A stretch of 64,000 nucleotides of DNA from Roseovarius aestuarii (GTDB lineage Bacteria; Pseudomonadota; Alphaproteobacteria; Rhodobacterales; Rhodobacteraceae), in the NCBI GenBank assembly GCA_027214255.1, contig JAPWHL010000019.1, positions 20,449 through 84,448 of the forward strand, given 5' to 3'. Shown in pieces: positions 18,039-26,506 of the stretch (positions are counted from its first letter, which is position 1; each line of letters starts with the position of its first letter). The notes beneath the pieces were generated by a model that did no database searches, had not been told where the DNA came from, and saw nothing but the letters and a program-made list of their open reading frames with translations. The position numbers and the translations under genes were made by a program.

Positions 18039-20101
18039 GCCTTGGTCCTTTCGATGATCAGGTTGCCTTGGGCGTCGACGGTAGCGGCCCAGCCCGGCAA
18101 AATGACAGTGGTGGTTTCAGGTTGTTCAACCACACTAGGGCCGGGCAGAATGGCCCCTTGACCCAGCGCTGCGCGGTCATAAATCCGCGCCGCGTGCCAT
18201 TCCCCCTTGTGGAAAATATCACGCGTGGCACGTACTGGCGCCCCATCGCCCGTGGCCGTAGACGGGGCCAGTGGTAACCCGGCGCCTATCATGGCAAGAC
18301 GGATTGTGCCGATCTCAACCGGGGCAGTGGTATCGCGGAAACCATAGATGCGCTCATGTTCGCGGTGGAACGCTTCGGCATAAGCCGTTGCATCGGCCCC
18401 TTCGTCCAGCGTGACACGCAACTCAAAAGCCTGCCCCGCATAGCGCATATCGGCCGAGCGTTCGGCCCGGCGTTCAGCCAGATCCGGCAACTCCGCGTCC
18501 AGCCACGCATCGCCATCGGCTTGTAATGCGGTGAATGTCGCCTCTGCCATTGCGGCGGTTTCAGGCGTCACCTCGTATCGCAATGACCGCACAAAATCGC
18601 GGCGCAGATCGGCCCCGGCGGCCCCCATTGCGCAATAGGCGCCAGCCGCCTGTGGGACAAGAATGCGGGTGATCCCGATTTCCTCGGCCAACAGGTTGGC
18701 ATGCGTCGGACCAGCACCGCCAAATGGCAGCAGGACAAAGTCACGCGGATCCAACCCGCGCTCGGCCATGGTCCGAAACAGCGATCCCGCCATGCCAGCC
18801 GAAGCCACAGCCAACGCACCTTGGGCCAGACGCGCAGCGCAGTCTTTGCCCTGCATACCAATACGCGCAGCAACATCTTCAAGCGCAGCGCGCGCGGCAT
18901 CCGCATCCAGCGGCATGGTGCCGCCGCCAAAATTGTCCGGATCAATGAAACCACAGGCGATAAAGCAATCGGTCACGGCGGGTTCTGCCCCCCCCTGCCC
19001 ATAAGAAACCGGTCCGGGATGGGCCCCTGCGCTGTGGGGCCCCACTTTCAGTACACCTTGCGCGTCTGCCCACACGATTGATCCACCACCTGCCCCGATG
19101 GCGTTTACGTCCACGACAGGCAGAACCAACGGCAACCCGCCAATGTCCGTGCGTGTTGCGATCCCGGCAGTACCCTCGGTGGCCACGGCCATGTCCGAGG
19201 ACGTGCCGCCCATATCGAAGGTGATGATGCTCTCCATTCCGGATTGCGCGGCCTGCCGCACAGCCGCCATCACCCCAGAGGCAGGGCCGGACAGGATCGT
19301 TTCCACGGGCCGCGCCACGGCAGAAGCCGCCGACAAGCTACCGCCATTGGATGCCGTCACCAGCAGCGGAGCAGTAACCCCAATCTGCGCCAAACCCTTA
19401 CCTAAGCGATCGAAATAATCGCTCATCATAGGTTGGATATAAGCATTCAGGCACGCGACCAGAGTACGCTCGTACTCCCGGATCTCGGGCCAGATCATCG
19501 CGGCCGAGGATATCGGCAAGGTCTTCAACCGCGCGGTCAGTTCATCCGCGATGCGCCCCTCGGCCTCGGGGTCTCCGTATCCGTTGATTAACATCAACGC
19601 GGCCGCATCCAGATCAAGCCCGGCCAATTCAGCGGCAACACGATCCAATTCAGCGGCGTCCGGGCGTTGGGTAAGATTACCATCGCGATCAAAGCGCGCG
19701 TTGATCTCAATCACTCGTGCGCGCGGCACCAATGGCACCTCTTTCTCAGCGTGCAGATCGAAAGATGAGGACATTCGGCAGCGCGCAATCTCTAGAACGT
19801 CGCGATACCCCTTGGTCACAATCAGACCGATCTTTGCGCCGCGCCGCTGGATAATGGCGTTCAATCCGATGGTCGTGCCATGCATCAAACCGGCCACATC
19901 TGCGGGCCCCATTTCTTCGCGCGCAAGAAGCTTTTTCAACCCTTCAATCGGCGCACGGGACGGATCATCAGGCGTTGACGGCTCTTTGAACAACGCAACT
20001 CGACCCGTTTCGGCGTCGGCCATTACGAAATCGGTAAATGTGCCGCCAACATCAATACCGATGCGCAGTCGTCCCGCCGCCTTTTGGGGGATGTCTTTCA
20101 T
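18035..20101 (-). CDS. Hydantoinase/oxoprolinase subunit A (HyuA, ATP-binding)
   Basis: A 688-residue ATPase subunit with an actin-like fold. The N-terminal phosphate loop is DVGGTFTDFV, followed by MHGTTIGLNAIIQRRG, the second phosphate motif FDMGGTSSDMA, GAGGGSIVWAD, and LPFGGAGPTHA near residue 460. HyuA phosphorylates the lactam or hydantoin carbonyl and HyuB completes hydrolysis. The same fold also serves acetone and acetophenone carboxylases, but their extra subunits are absent here. It begins five bases after the ABC ATPase stop and is coupled to hyuB by an ATGA overlap. Confidence 0.93.
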   Translation of the reverse strand: MKDIPQKAAGRLRIGIDVGGTFTDFVMADAETGRVALFKEPSTPDDPSRAPIEGLKKLLAREEMGPADVAGLMHGTTIGLNAIIQRRGAKIGLIVTKGYRDVLEIARCRMSSSFDLHAEKEVPLVPRARVIEINARFDRDGNLTQRPDAAELDRVAAELAGLDLDAAALMLINGYGDPEAEGRIADELTARLKTLPISSAAMIWPEIREYERTLVACLNAYIQPMMSDYFDRLGKGLAQIGVTAPLLVTASNGGSLSAASAVARPVETILSGPASGVMAAVRQAAQSGMESIITFDMGGTSSDMAVATEGTAGIATRTDIGGLPLVLPVVDVNAIGAGGGSIVWADAQGVLKVGPHSAGAHPGPVSYGQGGAEPAVTDCFIACGFIDPDNFGGGTMPLDADAARAALEDVAARIGMQGKDCAARLAQGALAVASAGMAGSLFRTMAERGLDPRDFVLLPFGGAGPTHANLLAEEIGITRILVPQAAGAYCAMGAAGADLRRDFVRSLRYEVTPETAAMAEATFTALQADGDAWLDAELPDLAERRAERSADMRYAGQAFELRVTLDEGADATAYAEAFHREHERIYGFRDTTAPVEIGTIRLAMIGAGLPLAPSTATGDGAPVRATRDIFHKGEWHAARIYDRAALGQGAILPGPSVVEQPETTTVILPGWAATVDAQGNLIIERTKA

Positions 20102-20106
20102 GTCTT

Positions 20107-21198
20107 TTACTCCTCGCCCGTTGCAGGATCAGTGACGATCACACTGCCCTCAATCGGCCAGCCCAAAGGCACCTTGTCCCCAATCGCCAAACCGCCCTGC
20201 CCGAGGGCCGCGTCAGCTTGCCGATAGGCTGTGATTTCCATTTCCGTGCCGTCCAGAGCAACGCGATACGCTGCATAAGATCCGCGAAAGGAGCTGGTGA
20301 CGACTCGTCCAGACAAGCCCTGCGGCAACGTCCCGGCCTCGGCACCCAAAACGACACGTTCAGGGCGAACGGACAAAACCGCTTCGGTCCCGGCGTCGGC
20401 GGCCCGTGGCAAAGGCAAGTTGCCAACCGCAGTTGCCAGCGTCCGACCGTCGGCACCGACACGCCCTTGAAACAAGTTTGAGGCCCCCAAAAAAGTGGCG
20501 ACAAACGACGTTTCAGGGCGGTCATAAATCTCGTGTGGCGCACCAAGCTGCAAAATGCGCCCTCCTTGCATGACAGCGATCTGATCGGACATCGACATCG
20601 CCTCTTGCTGATCATGCGTGACAAGCAACGTGGTAATTTCCAACCTTTGCTGCATCTCGCGAATCTCAAATTGCATCGACTCTCGCAGTGATTTGTCCAG
20701 CGCCCCCAAAGGCTCATCCAAAAGAAGTACCTGAGGGCTGACAATCAGGGCCCGTGCCAAGGCCACCCGTTGCTGTTGCCCACCTGAAAGCTGCGAGGGA
20801 TACATATCCTCGCGCCCGTTCAAGTGGACCATGTCCAGCATCTTGCGCATCTTTTCGGTCTGCTCTTGCTTGGACGCGCCTGCCATGCGCGGTCCAAACG
20901 CAACGTTTTCCGCCACTGTCCGGTGTGGAAACAATGAATAACTCTGAAAGACCATGCCCAGCCCACGCTTGTTGGGGGCTTGGCGGGTAACGTCCTTTCC
21001 GCCGATTTCGATACGGCCAGAGTCGGGCGTTTCAAATCCGGCCACCATACGCAGCGTGGTTGTCTTGCCGCAGCCTGACGGCCCAAGCAGGGAAACAAGC
21101 GCACCCGGCTCGATAGTCAGATCGAGATCATCGACAGCCGTCAGCGCGCCGAATTTTTTGCGGACAGATGACAGGGTCAGAGTAGAGGGGGCGTTCAT
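20107..21198 (-). CDS. ABC importer ATPase (PotA-like)
   Basis: A 363-residue ATPase with Walker A GPSGCGKTT, Q loop in MVFQSYSLFPH, signature LSGGQQQRVALARAL, Walker B VLLLDEPLGALD and a C-terminal TOBE domain after about residue 280 that often senses substrate. It energises the two permeases 5 kb downstream in the same operon. The ATG at 21198 is chosen over the TTG one codon earlier because GGAG lies eight bases before the ATG. It is the first gene behind the LacI-type palindrome at 21229-21244, so the operon is probably repressed from there. Confidence 0.93.
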   Translation of the reverse strand: MNAPSTLTLSSVRKKFGALTAVDDLDLTIEPGALVSLLGPSGCGKTTTLRMVAGFETPDSGRIEIGGKDVTRQAPNKRGLGMVFQSYSLFPHRTVAENVAFGPRMAGASKQEQTEKMRKMLDMVHLNGREDMYPSQLSGGQQQRVALARALIVSPQVLLLDEPLGALDKSLRESMQFEIREMQQRLEITTLLVTHDQQEAMSMSDQIAVMQGGRILQLGAPHEIYDRPETSFVATFLGASNLFQGRVGADGRTLATAVGNLPLPRAADAGTEAVLSVRPERVVLGAEAGTLPQGLSGRVVTSSFRGSYAAYRVALDGTEMEITAYRQADAALGQGGLAIGDKVPLGWPIEGSVIVTDPATGEE

Positions 21199-21228
21199 CA
21201 AACGGTCTCCGTTGGGTCACAAACCAGT

Positions 21229-21244
21229 ATTGTAGCGCTACAAT
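21229..21244. promoter_or_regulatory. LacI-family operator (perfect palindrome)
   Basis: ATTGTAGCGCTACAAT is a perfect 16-bp palindrome with the central CG typical of LacI/GalR operators. It lies 31 bases upstream of the ABC ATPase start and 89 bases upstream of the divergent LacI-family gene. On the minus strand the hexamer TACAAT inside it would make a good -10 element, so binding should block the operon promoter. Confidence 0.8.
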
Positions 21245-21332
21245 AACATGTAAAGAAGATTCTGACCCGGCACCTTCAGCCTTGTTTGAACTGGCTGATC
21301 ATTGCATTTTGGCGCTGTGACACGAGGAAATT

Positions 21333-22325
21333 ATGCCCACTCCAAGAAAATGCACGATGCAAAACGTTGCGAAGGCCGCAGGCACCTCGCCCATGACGGT
21401 GTCAAATTGCTTTCGTCATCCTGACCGGGTTCAGGAGAAAACCCGATTGACCGTGCTGCGGGTTGCGGCGGAATTGGGCTATGTGCCGAACATGTCGGCG
21501 GGCCTTCTTGCCGCGGGGACCAGCCGGGTGATCGGTGCCGTACTGCCTTCGGTACGCAATTCCGCATTCTACAACTACACCGTCGGCATGCGCCGAGAGG
21601 CCACCAAACGTGGTTTCGAAGTCATCACCATGATCGCCGAAACCCCCGAGGAAGAGCTCTCCTCGGTGCAGACCCTACTGGGCCTGCGCGTCGCCGGTGT
21701 CGCGTTGGTTGCAGGCCCCCACGCGCCCGAGTTGCACCACCTCATGGACCGGTGCGGCACGCCTGTCGTTGAAAGCTGGGGCGGCGAAAACGCCATTGGT
21801 TCAGGTGTTGGCTACAACGTAGGCGATGCCAGCCGGGATGTGACACGCCACTTGATCGCACAGGGCCGCCGCAGGATCGGATTTGTCCAGATTTCTGGCG
21901 GGGGCGGTCTGCGATACGCCCATCGGCTACCTGCGTTCCAGCAGGAAATGTTTCGCGCAGGCTTGGCAGATGATCTGGTTTTGACAATTCGCGCGTCTGA
22001 CGGGTTTGGCGCTGGCGCTCAGATTATAAACGATCTGGTTGCGCGCGAACCGCGCCTTGACGCCGTTCTTTGCCCTTCCGACATTGTTGCCGCCGGGGCC
22101 GTGTTCGAGTGCAATCGGCGCGGCCTTTCGGTCCCCAAGGAAATCGCCATCGCAGGCTGGGGAGACTACGATATCGGTCGGCAGCTCACCCCGACACTCA
22201 CCACCATAGCCCCGTTTGCAGACGAAATTGGGATCAGCGCGGTATCGGCCCTGCTGAATGCCTCTGACCGTGATCAGTCGCCAATCCAAACACGATACGC
22301 ACTGTACATCCGTGAAAGCGCCTAA
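21333..22325 (+). CDS. LacI-family transcriptional regulator
   Basis: A 330-residue repressor. The N-terminal helix-turn-helix is TMQNVAKAAGTSPMTVSNCF, with the hinge segment PNMSAGLLAAGTSR near residue 60 and then a periplasmic-binding-protein-like effector domain (VIGAVLPSVRNSAF to the C-terminus). The start at 21333 has a good GAGGAAATT ribosome site. The gene is divergent from the nine-gene operon, and the palindrome between them is the likely operator, with autoregulation possible. The effector is probably a substrate or intermediate of that operon, which is inference. Confidence 0.92.
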   Translation: MPTPRKCTMQNVAKAAGTSPMTVSNCFRHPDRVQEKTRLTVLRVAAELGYVPNMSAGLLAAGTSRVIGAVLPSVRNSAFYNYTVGMRREATKRGFEVITMIAETPEEELSSVQTLLGLRVAGVALVAGPHAPELHHLMDRCGTPVVESWGGENAIGSGVGYNVGDASRDVTRHLIAQGRRRIGFVQISGGGGLRYAHRLPAFQQEMFRAGLADDLVLTIRASDGFGAGAQIINDLVAREPRLDAVLCPSDIVAAGAVFECNRRGLSVPKEIAIAGWGDYDIGRQLTPTLTTIAPFADEIGISAVSALLNASDRDQSPIQTRYALYIRESA

Positions 22326-22430
22326 CCGGCCCAAACCCTCAGGTCCAGCATTGCGCCCGACAGCAACCTCACGCTGTAAGCACCTGTAAAACCCACCTTG
22401 CGGGGTGGAAAATTAACATAATCCAAAATC

Positions 22431-22447
22431 TTGACTTATTTTATCAA
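22431..22447. promoter_or_regulatory. RirA-type iron-responsive box
   Basis: The sequence TTGA-N9-TCAA has exactly the spacing of the IRO box bound by the iron regulator RirA in alphaproteobacteria. It covers the putative -35 hexamer TTGACT (22431-22436) of the haem operon, which has a weak -10 TATCAG 17 bases further on (22454-22459). Binding there would repress the operon when iron is plentiful. Confidence 0.6.
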
Positions 22448-22484
22448 CTTTTATATCAGCCCCCTATAGATTCGAACCAGCAAG

Positions 22485-22530
22485 CCCTTTTGCGCACGCT
22501 AGACGACTAAAAAATCGGAAAGCAAAAGGG
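22485..22530 (+). promoter_or_regulatory. Inverted repeat covering the ribosome site of the TonB receptor gene
   Basis: CCCTTTTGC (22485-22493) is the exact complement of GCAAAAGGG (22522-22530). The right arm contains the Shine-Dalgarno sequence AAAAGGG for the TTG start at 22539. A second, competing pair, AAGCCC (22482-22487) with GGGCTT (22534-22539), includes the start itself. The leader could thus fold so as to hide the start. A regulatory role is inference. Confidence 0.4.
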
Positions 22531-22538
22531 ACAGGGCT

Positions 22539-24785
22539 TTGACCAAATTATCGTATTTGAACACGCGTGCCTCGTTGCATGTCGCGCTTGGGGCGTGCCT
22601 TGCCACATCCAGCACAGCTCAGGAACAGGCCATAGATCTGGGTCAGATTCTTCTGAGCACAGACCGCGCCAACCGAAACGTGCGGGAACTTCCTGCCAAT
22701 GTGACCGTCGTTGGCGAAGATGAAATCGAGGATCACGGCATTTCGGACATGCAAGAACTGGTCCGTAACGTGCCGGGAGTCACAGTCGGCAGACAAACGA
22801 CCGGTGCCGATCCGTTCAGCACCTTCGGCGGCTTCACCATTCGTGGCGTCGGCGGCAACCGCGTCGCGATTCAGATCGATGGATCGCGCGTACCTGAAAG
22901 GATCATCGACGGCACCCGTGATTATCTTGACTTCAACTTTACCAAGCAAGTCGAGATCGTGCGCGGCCCTGCGTCGGTGCAATGGGGTGCGGACGCGCTG
23001 GGCGGTCTGGTAGCGCTTGAAACCATTGATCCCGAAGACCTGCTGGAAGGACGTGACCGGGCTGTGAACGTCAAAGGCGGTTTTGACAGCTCCTCCAACA
23101 CCACGTCTACATCGCTCAGTTATGGTCAAAGGTTCTCTCCTGATTTCTCGATGCTGATAGGCGTAGCACGCGACAGTGGGCATGAACCCGAACTGTCCAA
23201 TGCACGCGATGATGGTGGCATCTATGGGTGCACGCGCAACATTGCGTACGGGGCAACCAGCTGTGGTGATTTTGATCCAACAGATTCAACGTCAACACGG
23301 ACCCTGCTCAAGGCAGTCTGGACACCCGGCACGCAACACAGATTGGAGTTCAGCGCGGATTTGCTGAGGCGTGATACCGATGTCGTCCAGAATTATTCAC
23401 TGGGCCCGGTCATAAACAACACAACAGGCGTGGCGACCGGAGAAATCATCGACAGTAAAACGCGCAATCTGGATCTGAACCGGGATCGCTATGGGATCGA
23501 ATACACATTCACCCCCGACAGCGGCATCTTTTCAGAGGTCAAGACAACCTTTGCCTATACGCCAAACGGATATGAACGAACCGGTTTCGAAAACTCCACC
23601 TCGGCGGCAGGCGACCGGATCACGACCCAAGATGCACTTAGCTATTCAGAAGACTTTTACGAGCTGGACATTCAAGCCACTGCAAACTTCTCGTTGGGCG
23701 CATCCGATCACCGTTTGGTTATGGGGTTTGACGGCGACATTGCCAAAACAAACTATTCACGCCGCGATGTTGAAACCAACCTGACGACGGGCACCGTTAC
23801 CGAAACACGCGCCGGTGGTTTCAATTTTGCCAACGCGACAACACAACGCGCGGATATTTATGTTGAAGATCGCATTACATTTGGCGGTGGCCGGTTCGAA
23901 CTGACTCCGGGCCTTCGGTTTGCGACCTACAAAATTGATCCCAGCCTTAACGCGGATTACCAAACAGTTCCGGGCAAGGAACCCGTCGTTCGCCAGGATG
24001 AACGCCTGTTGAAAAGCCTTGGCGCAACGTACCGCTTCAACGACAATTGGTCAGCGTGGGCGAAGTATGGTGAAGGCTTTAAAATGCCGACCGCCCAGCA
24101 GCTTTACACATCCTCACCCGGATTCTTTAACCTGATTCCAGCACCCAACCTAAGCCCGGAAGAAGTGGAAAGCTATGAGGTCGGCCTGCGTTATGAGCAA
24201 AGCGGCGGTTTCGCATCCATCAACGCTTTCCGTGCCAAGTACAGCAATTTCATTGAATCCTTCTATTTTGTGCCCGGCACCAATGACATCACCTATCGCA
24301 ACATCGCAAAGGTCGACATCTGGGGGATCGAAGCGTCTGGGGGCATGGCAATCGGCGCAAACACAAACCTCAGCTTTGCCGCCGCTTGGCAAAAAGGCGA
24401 ACAACGCGCCAACCCAACATCGGCCAAGACGGCAACCACACTGCCCCCATTCACGGCCTCGGTGACATTAAGCCATGTCTTTCCGGCCTATGGTGTAACC
24501 GTTGAAGGTGTCGCCTCGTTTGCTGGCGATGTGAAACGGACGGACAGCGCGACCGATTTCAAACCCGATGGGTATGCATTGCTGGATCTCTACGCCAAGT
24601 GGGAAGTGATGGACAACGCGTTCCTCAAGTTCGGCGTGCAAAACGTCACCAACGAACGTTACTTCATGTCCTCAGCCTCCAGTTACGGCGTGACGGCGTC
24701 TCCGGGTGTAACCAAGACCAACCCGATCGAGCTTCAAACCGGGGCGGGACGTACGTTCAATGTCGGCTTTGACGTCACATTCTGA
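22539..24785 (+). CDS. TonB-dependent haem/haemoglobin-type outer-membrane receptor
   Basis: A 748-residue outer-membrane receptor with a signal peptide ending near SSTAQ. The TonB-box region is IDLGQILLS. The plug domain spans about 45-160 (ELPANVTVVGEDEIEDHGI, IRGVGGNRVAIQIDG, QVEIVRGPASVQWGADALGG). The 22-strand barrel ends in the aromatic residue of FNVGFDVTF. YGEGFKMPTAQQLY and APNLSPEEVESYEVG correspond to the FRAP and NPNL boxes of haem receptors, though FRAP is replaced by FKMP. No ATG occurs in the first 68 codons after 22539, so the TTG start is needed to include the signal peptide. Its stop overlaps the next ATG by one base. Confidence 0.88.
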   Translation: MTKLSYLNTRASLHVALGACLATSSTAQEQAIDLGQILLSTDRANRNVRELPANVTVVGEDEIEDHGISDMQELVRNVPGVTVGRQTTGADPFSTFGGFTIRGVGGNRVAIQIDGSRVPERIIDGTRDYLDFNFTKQVEIVRGPASVQWGADALGGLVALETIDPEDLLEGRDRAVNVKGGFDSSSNTTSTSLSYGQRFSPDFSMLIGVARDSGHEPELSNARDDGGIYGCTRNIAYGATSCGDFDPTDSTSTRTLLKAVWTPGTQHRLEFSADLLRRDTDVVQNYSLGPVINNTTGVATGEIIDSKTRNLDLNRDRYGIEYTFTPDSGIFSEVKTTFAYTPNGYERTGFENSTSAAGDRITTQDALSYSEDFYELDIQATANFSLGASDHRLVMGFDGDIAKTNYSRRDVETNLTTGTVTETRAGGFNFANATTQRADIYVEDRITFGGGRFELTPGLRFATYKIDPSLNADYQTVPGKEPVVRQDERLLKSLGATYRFNDNWSAWAKYGEGFKMPTAQQLYTSSPGFFNLIPAPNLSPEEVESYEVGLRYEQSGGFASINAFRAKYSNFIESFYFVPGTNDITYRNIAKVDIWGIEASGGMAIGANTNLSFAAAWQKGEQRANPTSAKTATTLPPFTASVTLSHVFPAYGVTVEGVASFAGDVKRTDSATDFKPDGYALLDLYAKWEVMDNAFLKFGVQNVTNERYFMSSASSYGVTASPGVTKTNPIELQTGAGRTFNVGFDVTF

Positions 24786-26506
24786 TGCGCAGTGTCCTGT
24801 GTCGCATCTGGCGTCTTACCATGCTCTCGGCCTCAGGGCCGGGGGCATGGATCGGTTTGCTGCTTTTTGGTGTGGTGTTGGCCCTACAGTTCATAGATGT
24901 GTGGGTCGATGTTCAAATGATCGCTTGGTACAAGCGGTTCTATGATGCTTTGGAACAGGTCGATGCCGCCGCTGCCATACGCGAACTATGGGTGTTTGGT
25001 GGTATCGTCGCTATGTCGGCCGCGATTTTTCTGGTCAGTGACTATCTACGCAAACGCCTGCTGCTGCGCTGGCGCTCGCGCCTGACTGATAAAGCACTGG
25101 ATACATGGACCGACGGGCACGCCTATTGGTTACTGCGTCCGGGTCTTTCACCTAAATCCGTGGACAACCCAGATCAACGTGTTGCGCAGGATTGCAATCG
25201 CTTTGTCGAGCTGTTTTTGCACGAAACTCTGGACGTTATCACACGCATCGTCGCGCTGTTTTCCTACATCGTTATCTTGTGGAACCTGTCGGATTTTGTT
25301 CTGACCCTCCCGGTCTTTGGCAACGATCTGGCTGTGCCTCATTATCTGGTATGGCTCGCCTTTATATATGTCGCTATTTCCAGCGTGTTTACGCACCTTA
25401 TGGGCAGACCTCTGAAATCTTTGGTATTCAGGCAGGAGAAACGCGAGGCAGACTTTCGCTATGCTCTGATCCAATTGCGCGACAATGCCGCCGAGGTCGC
25501 ATTCTCTAAGGGTGAGAGCGCCGAACGGCGGCGTCTTGCCAATCGTTTCGACGGCATTCGTCAGAACTGGAATCGCCTGATTGGACGTGAGTTTCTGTTG
25601 GGGCTGTTCACAAGGCCCTATTACCAATCGATTTTGCGCGTGCCCCTGTTCTTTTCGCTACCCGCCTACTTTGCTGGCGCTGTTACTCTGGGCGGTCTGA
25701 TGCAGTTGTCCGGTGCCTTTGGTCGGGTCACACAAACGCTAAGCTGGTTCATTTTCTCTTACCGCAGCCTTGCCGAATTTGCAGCCGTTGCAGAACGATT
25801 GGACGATCTGTTTGCCAGCGCGCAAAACCCTGCGCCAATGCCCGACACGCCGATGGCAATCCAGCGAAGCCATTCGGGCGACGATGTGCTGCGTGTAACC
25901 GATCTAGAGCTGTACACACCGCAAAACCGCGCACTCGCACCGGTCCAAGATTTCGCACTCGCTCCCGGAGGTCGTGTCTGGATACGCGGCCAGTCCGGGC
26001 AAGGCAAAAGCACGCTGCTGTCTGCCATCGCGGGGCTGTGGCCATATGGCAGGGGGCAGATCGAGGTACCTCAGGGCGACACCCTGTATCTGCCGCAGCG
26101 TCCGCATCTCTTTTCTGAAGGGCTCGCCGCTGCTGCCTGCTATCCGCACGACCCTGCCACCATCCCCGAGGCGCGTCTGCGCGAGGTCCTGTCCTGTCTT
26201 GGCCTTGCGCATCGGTTAGAGAATCTGAACGTCACCGGGCCCGGCGCGCTTGAAGGGTTGTCGATGGGAGAACGCCAACGCCTTGCTCTGGCGCGCGTTC
26301 TGCTTTTGCGCCCCACCACTGTTGTTCTCGACGAAGCAACCAGCGCCCTTGATGCAGCAGCCGAGGCACACGTTCTCACCCTGCTGCGCCGGGAACTGCC
26401 ACAGGCAACCATCATCTGCGTTGCCCATAACGAACCATTCGCGCTTGCCCCTTTCGACATTTGGCAAGTTGGCGAACCCTATGAAACAGAAAGGAAGTCA
26501 GCATGA
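24785..26506 (+). CDS. Fused membrane-ATPase ABC transporter (YddA/SbmA-BacA-like class)
   Basis: A 573-residue half-transporter with the membrane part first and the ATPase second. About six helices lie in residues 15-330 (WIGLLLFGVVLALQFIDVW is the first), with the ABC_membrane_2 feature REKREADFRYALIQLRDNAAEV around residue 230. The ATPase shows Walker A GQSGQGKST, signature LSMGERQRLALARVLL and Walker B TTVVLDEATSALD. It probably works as a homodimer in the inner membrane. Relatives include YddA, SbmA/BacA and mycobacterial Rv1819c, some of which import large solutes. It sits between a haem receptor and haem-handling proteins where HmuTUV normally lies. A role in haem movement is inference. 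Confidence 0.82.
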   Translation: MRSVLCRIWRLTMLSASGPGAWIGLLLFGVVLALQFIDVWVDVQMIAWYKRFYDALEQVDAAAAIRELWVFGGIVAMSAAIFLVSDYLRKRLLLRWRSRLTDKALDTWTDGHAYWLLRPGLSPKSVDNPDQRVAQDCNRFVELFLHETLDVITRIVALFSYIVILWNLSDFVLTLPVFGNDLAVPHYLVWLAFIYVAISSVFTHLMGRPLKSLVFRQEKREADFRYALIQLRDNAAEVAFSKGESAERRRLANRFDGIRQNWNRLIGREFLLGLFTRPYYQSILRVPLFFSLPAYFAGAVTLGGLMQLSGAFGRVTQTLSWFIFSYRSLAEFAAVAERLDDLFASAQNPAPMPDTPMAIQRSHSGDDVLRVTDLELYTPQNRALAPVQDFALAPGGRVWIRGQSGQGKSTLLSAIAGLWPYGRGQIEVPQGDTLYLPQRPHLFSEGLAAAACYPHDPATIPEARLREVLSCLGLAHRLENLNVTGPGALEGLSMGERQRLALARVLLLRPTTVVLDEATSALDAAAEAHVLTLLRRELPQATIICVAHNEPFALAPFDIWQVGEPYETERKSA

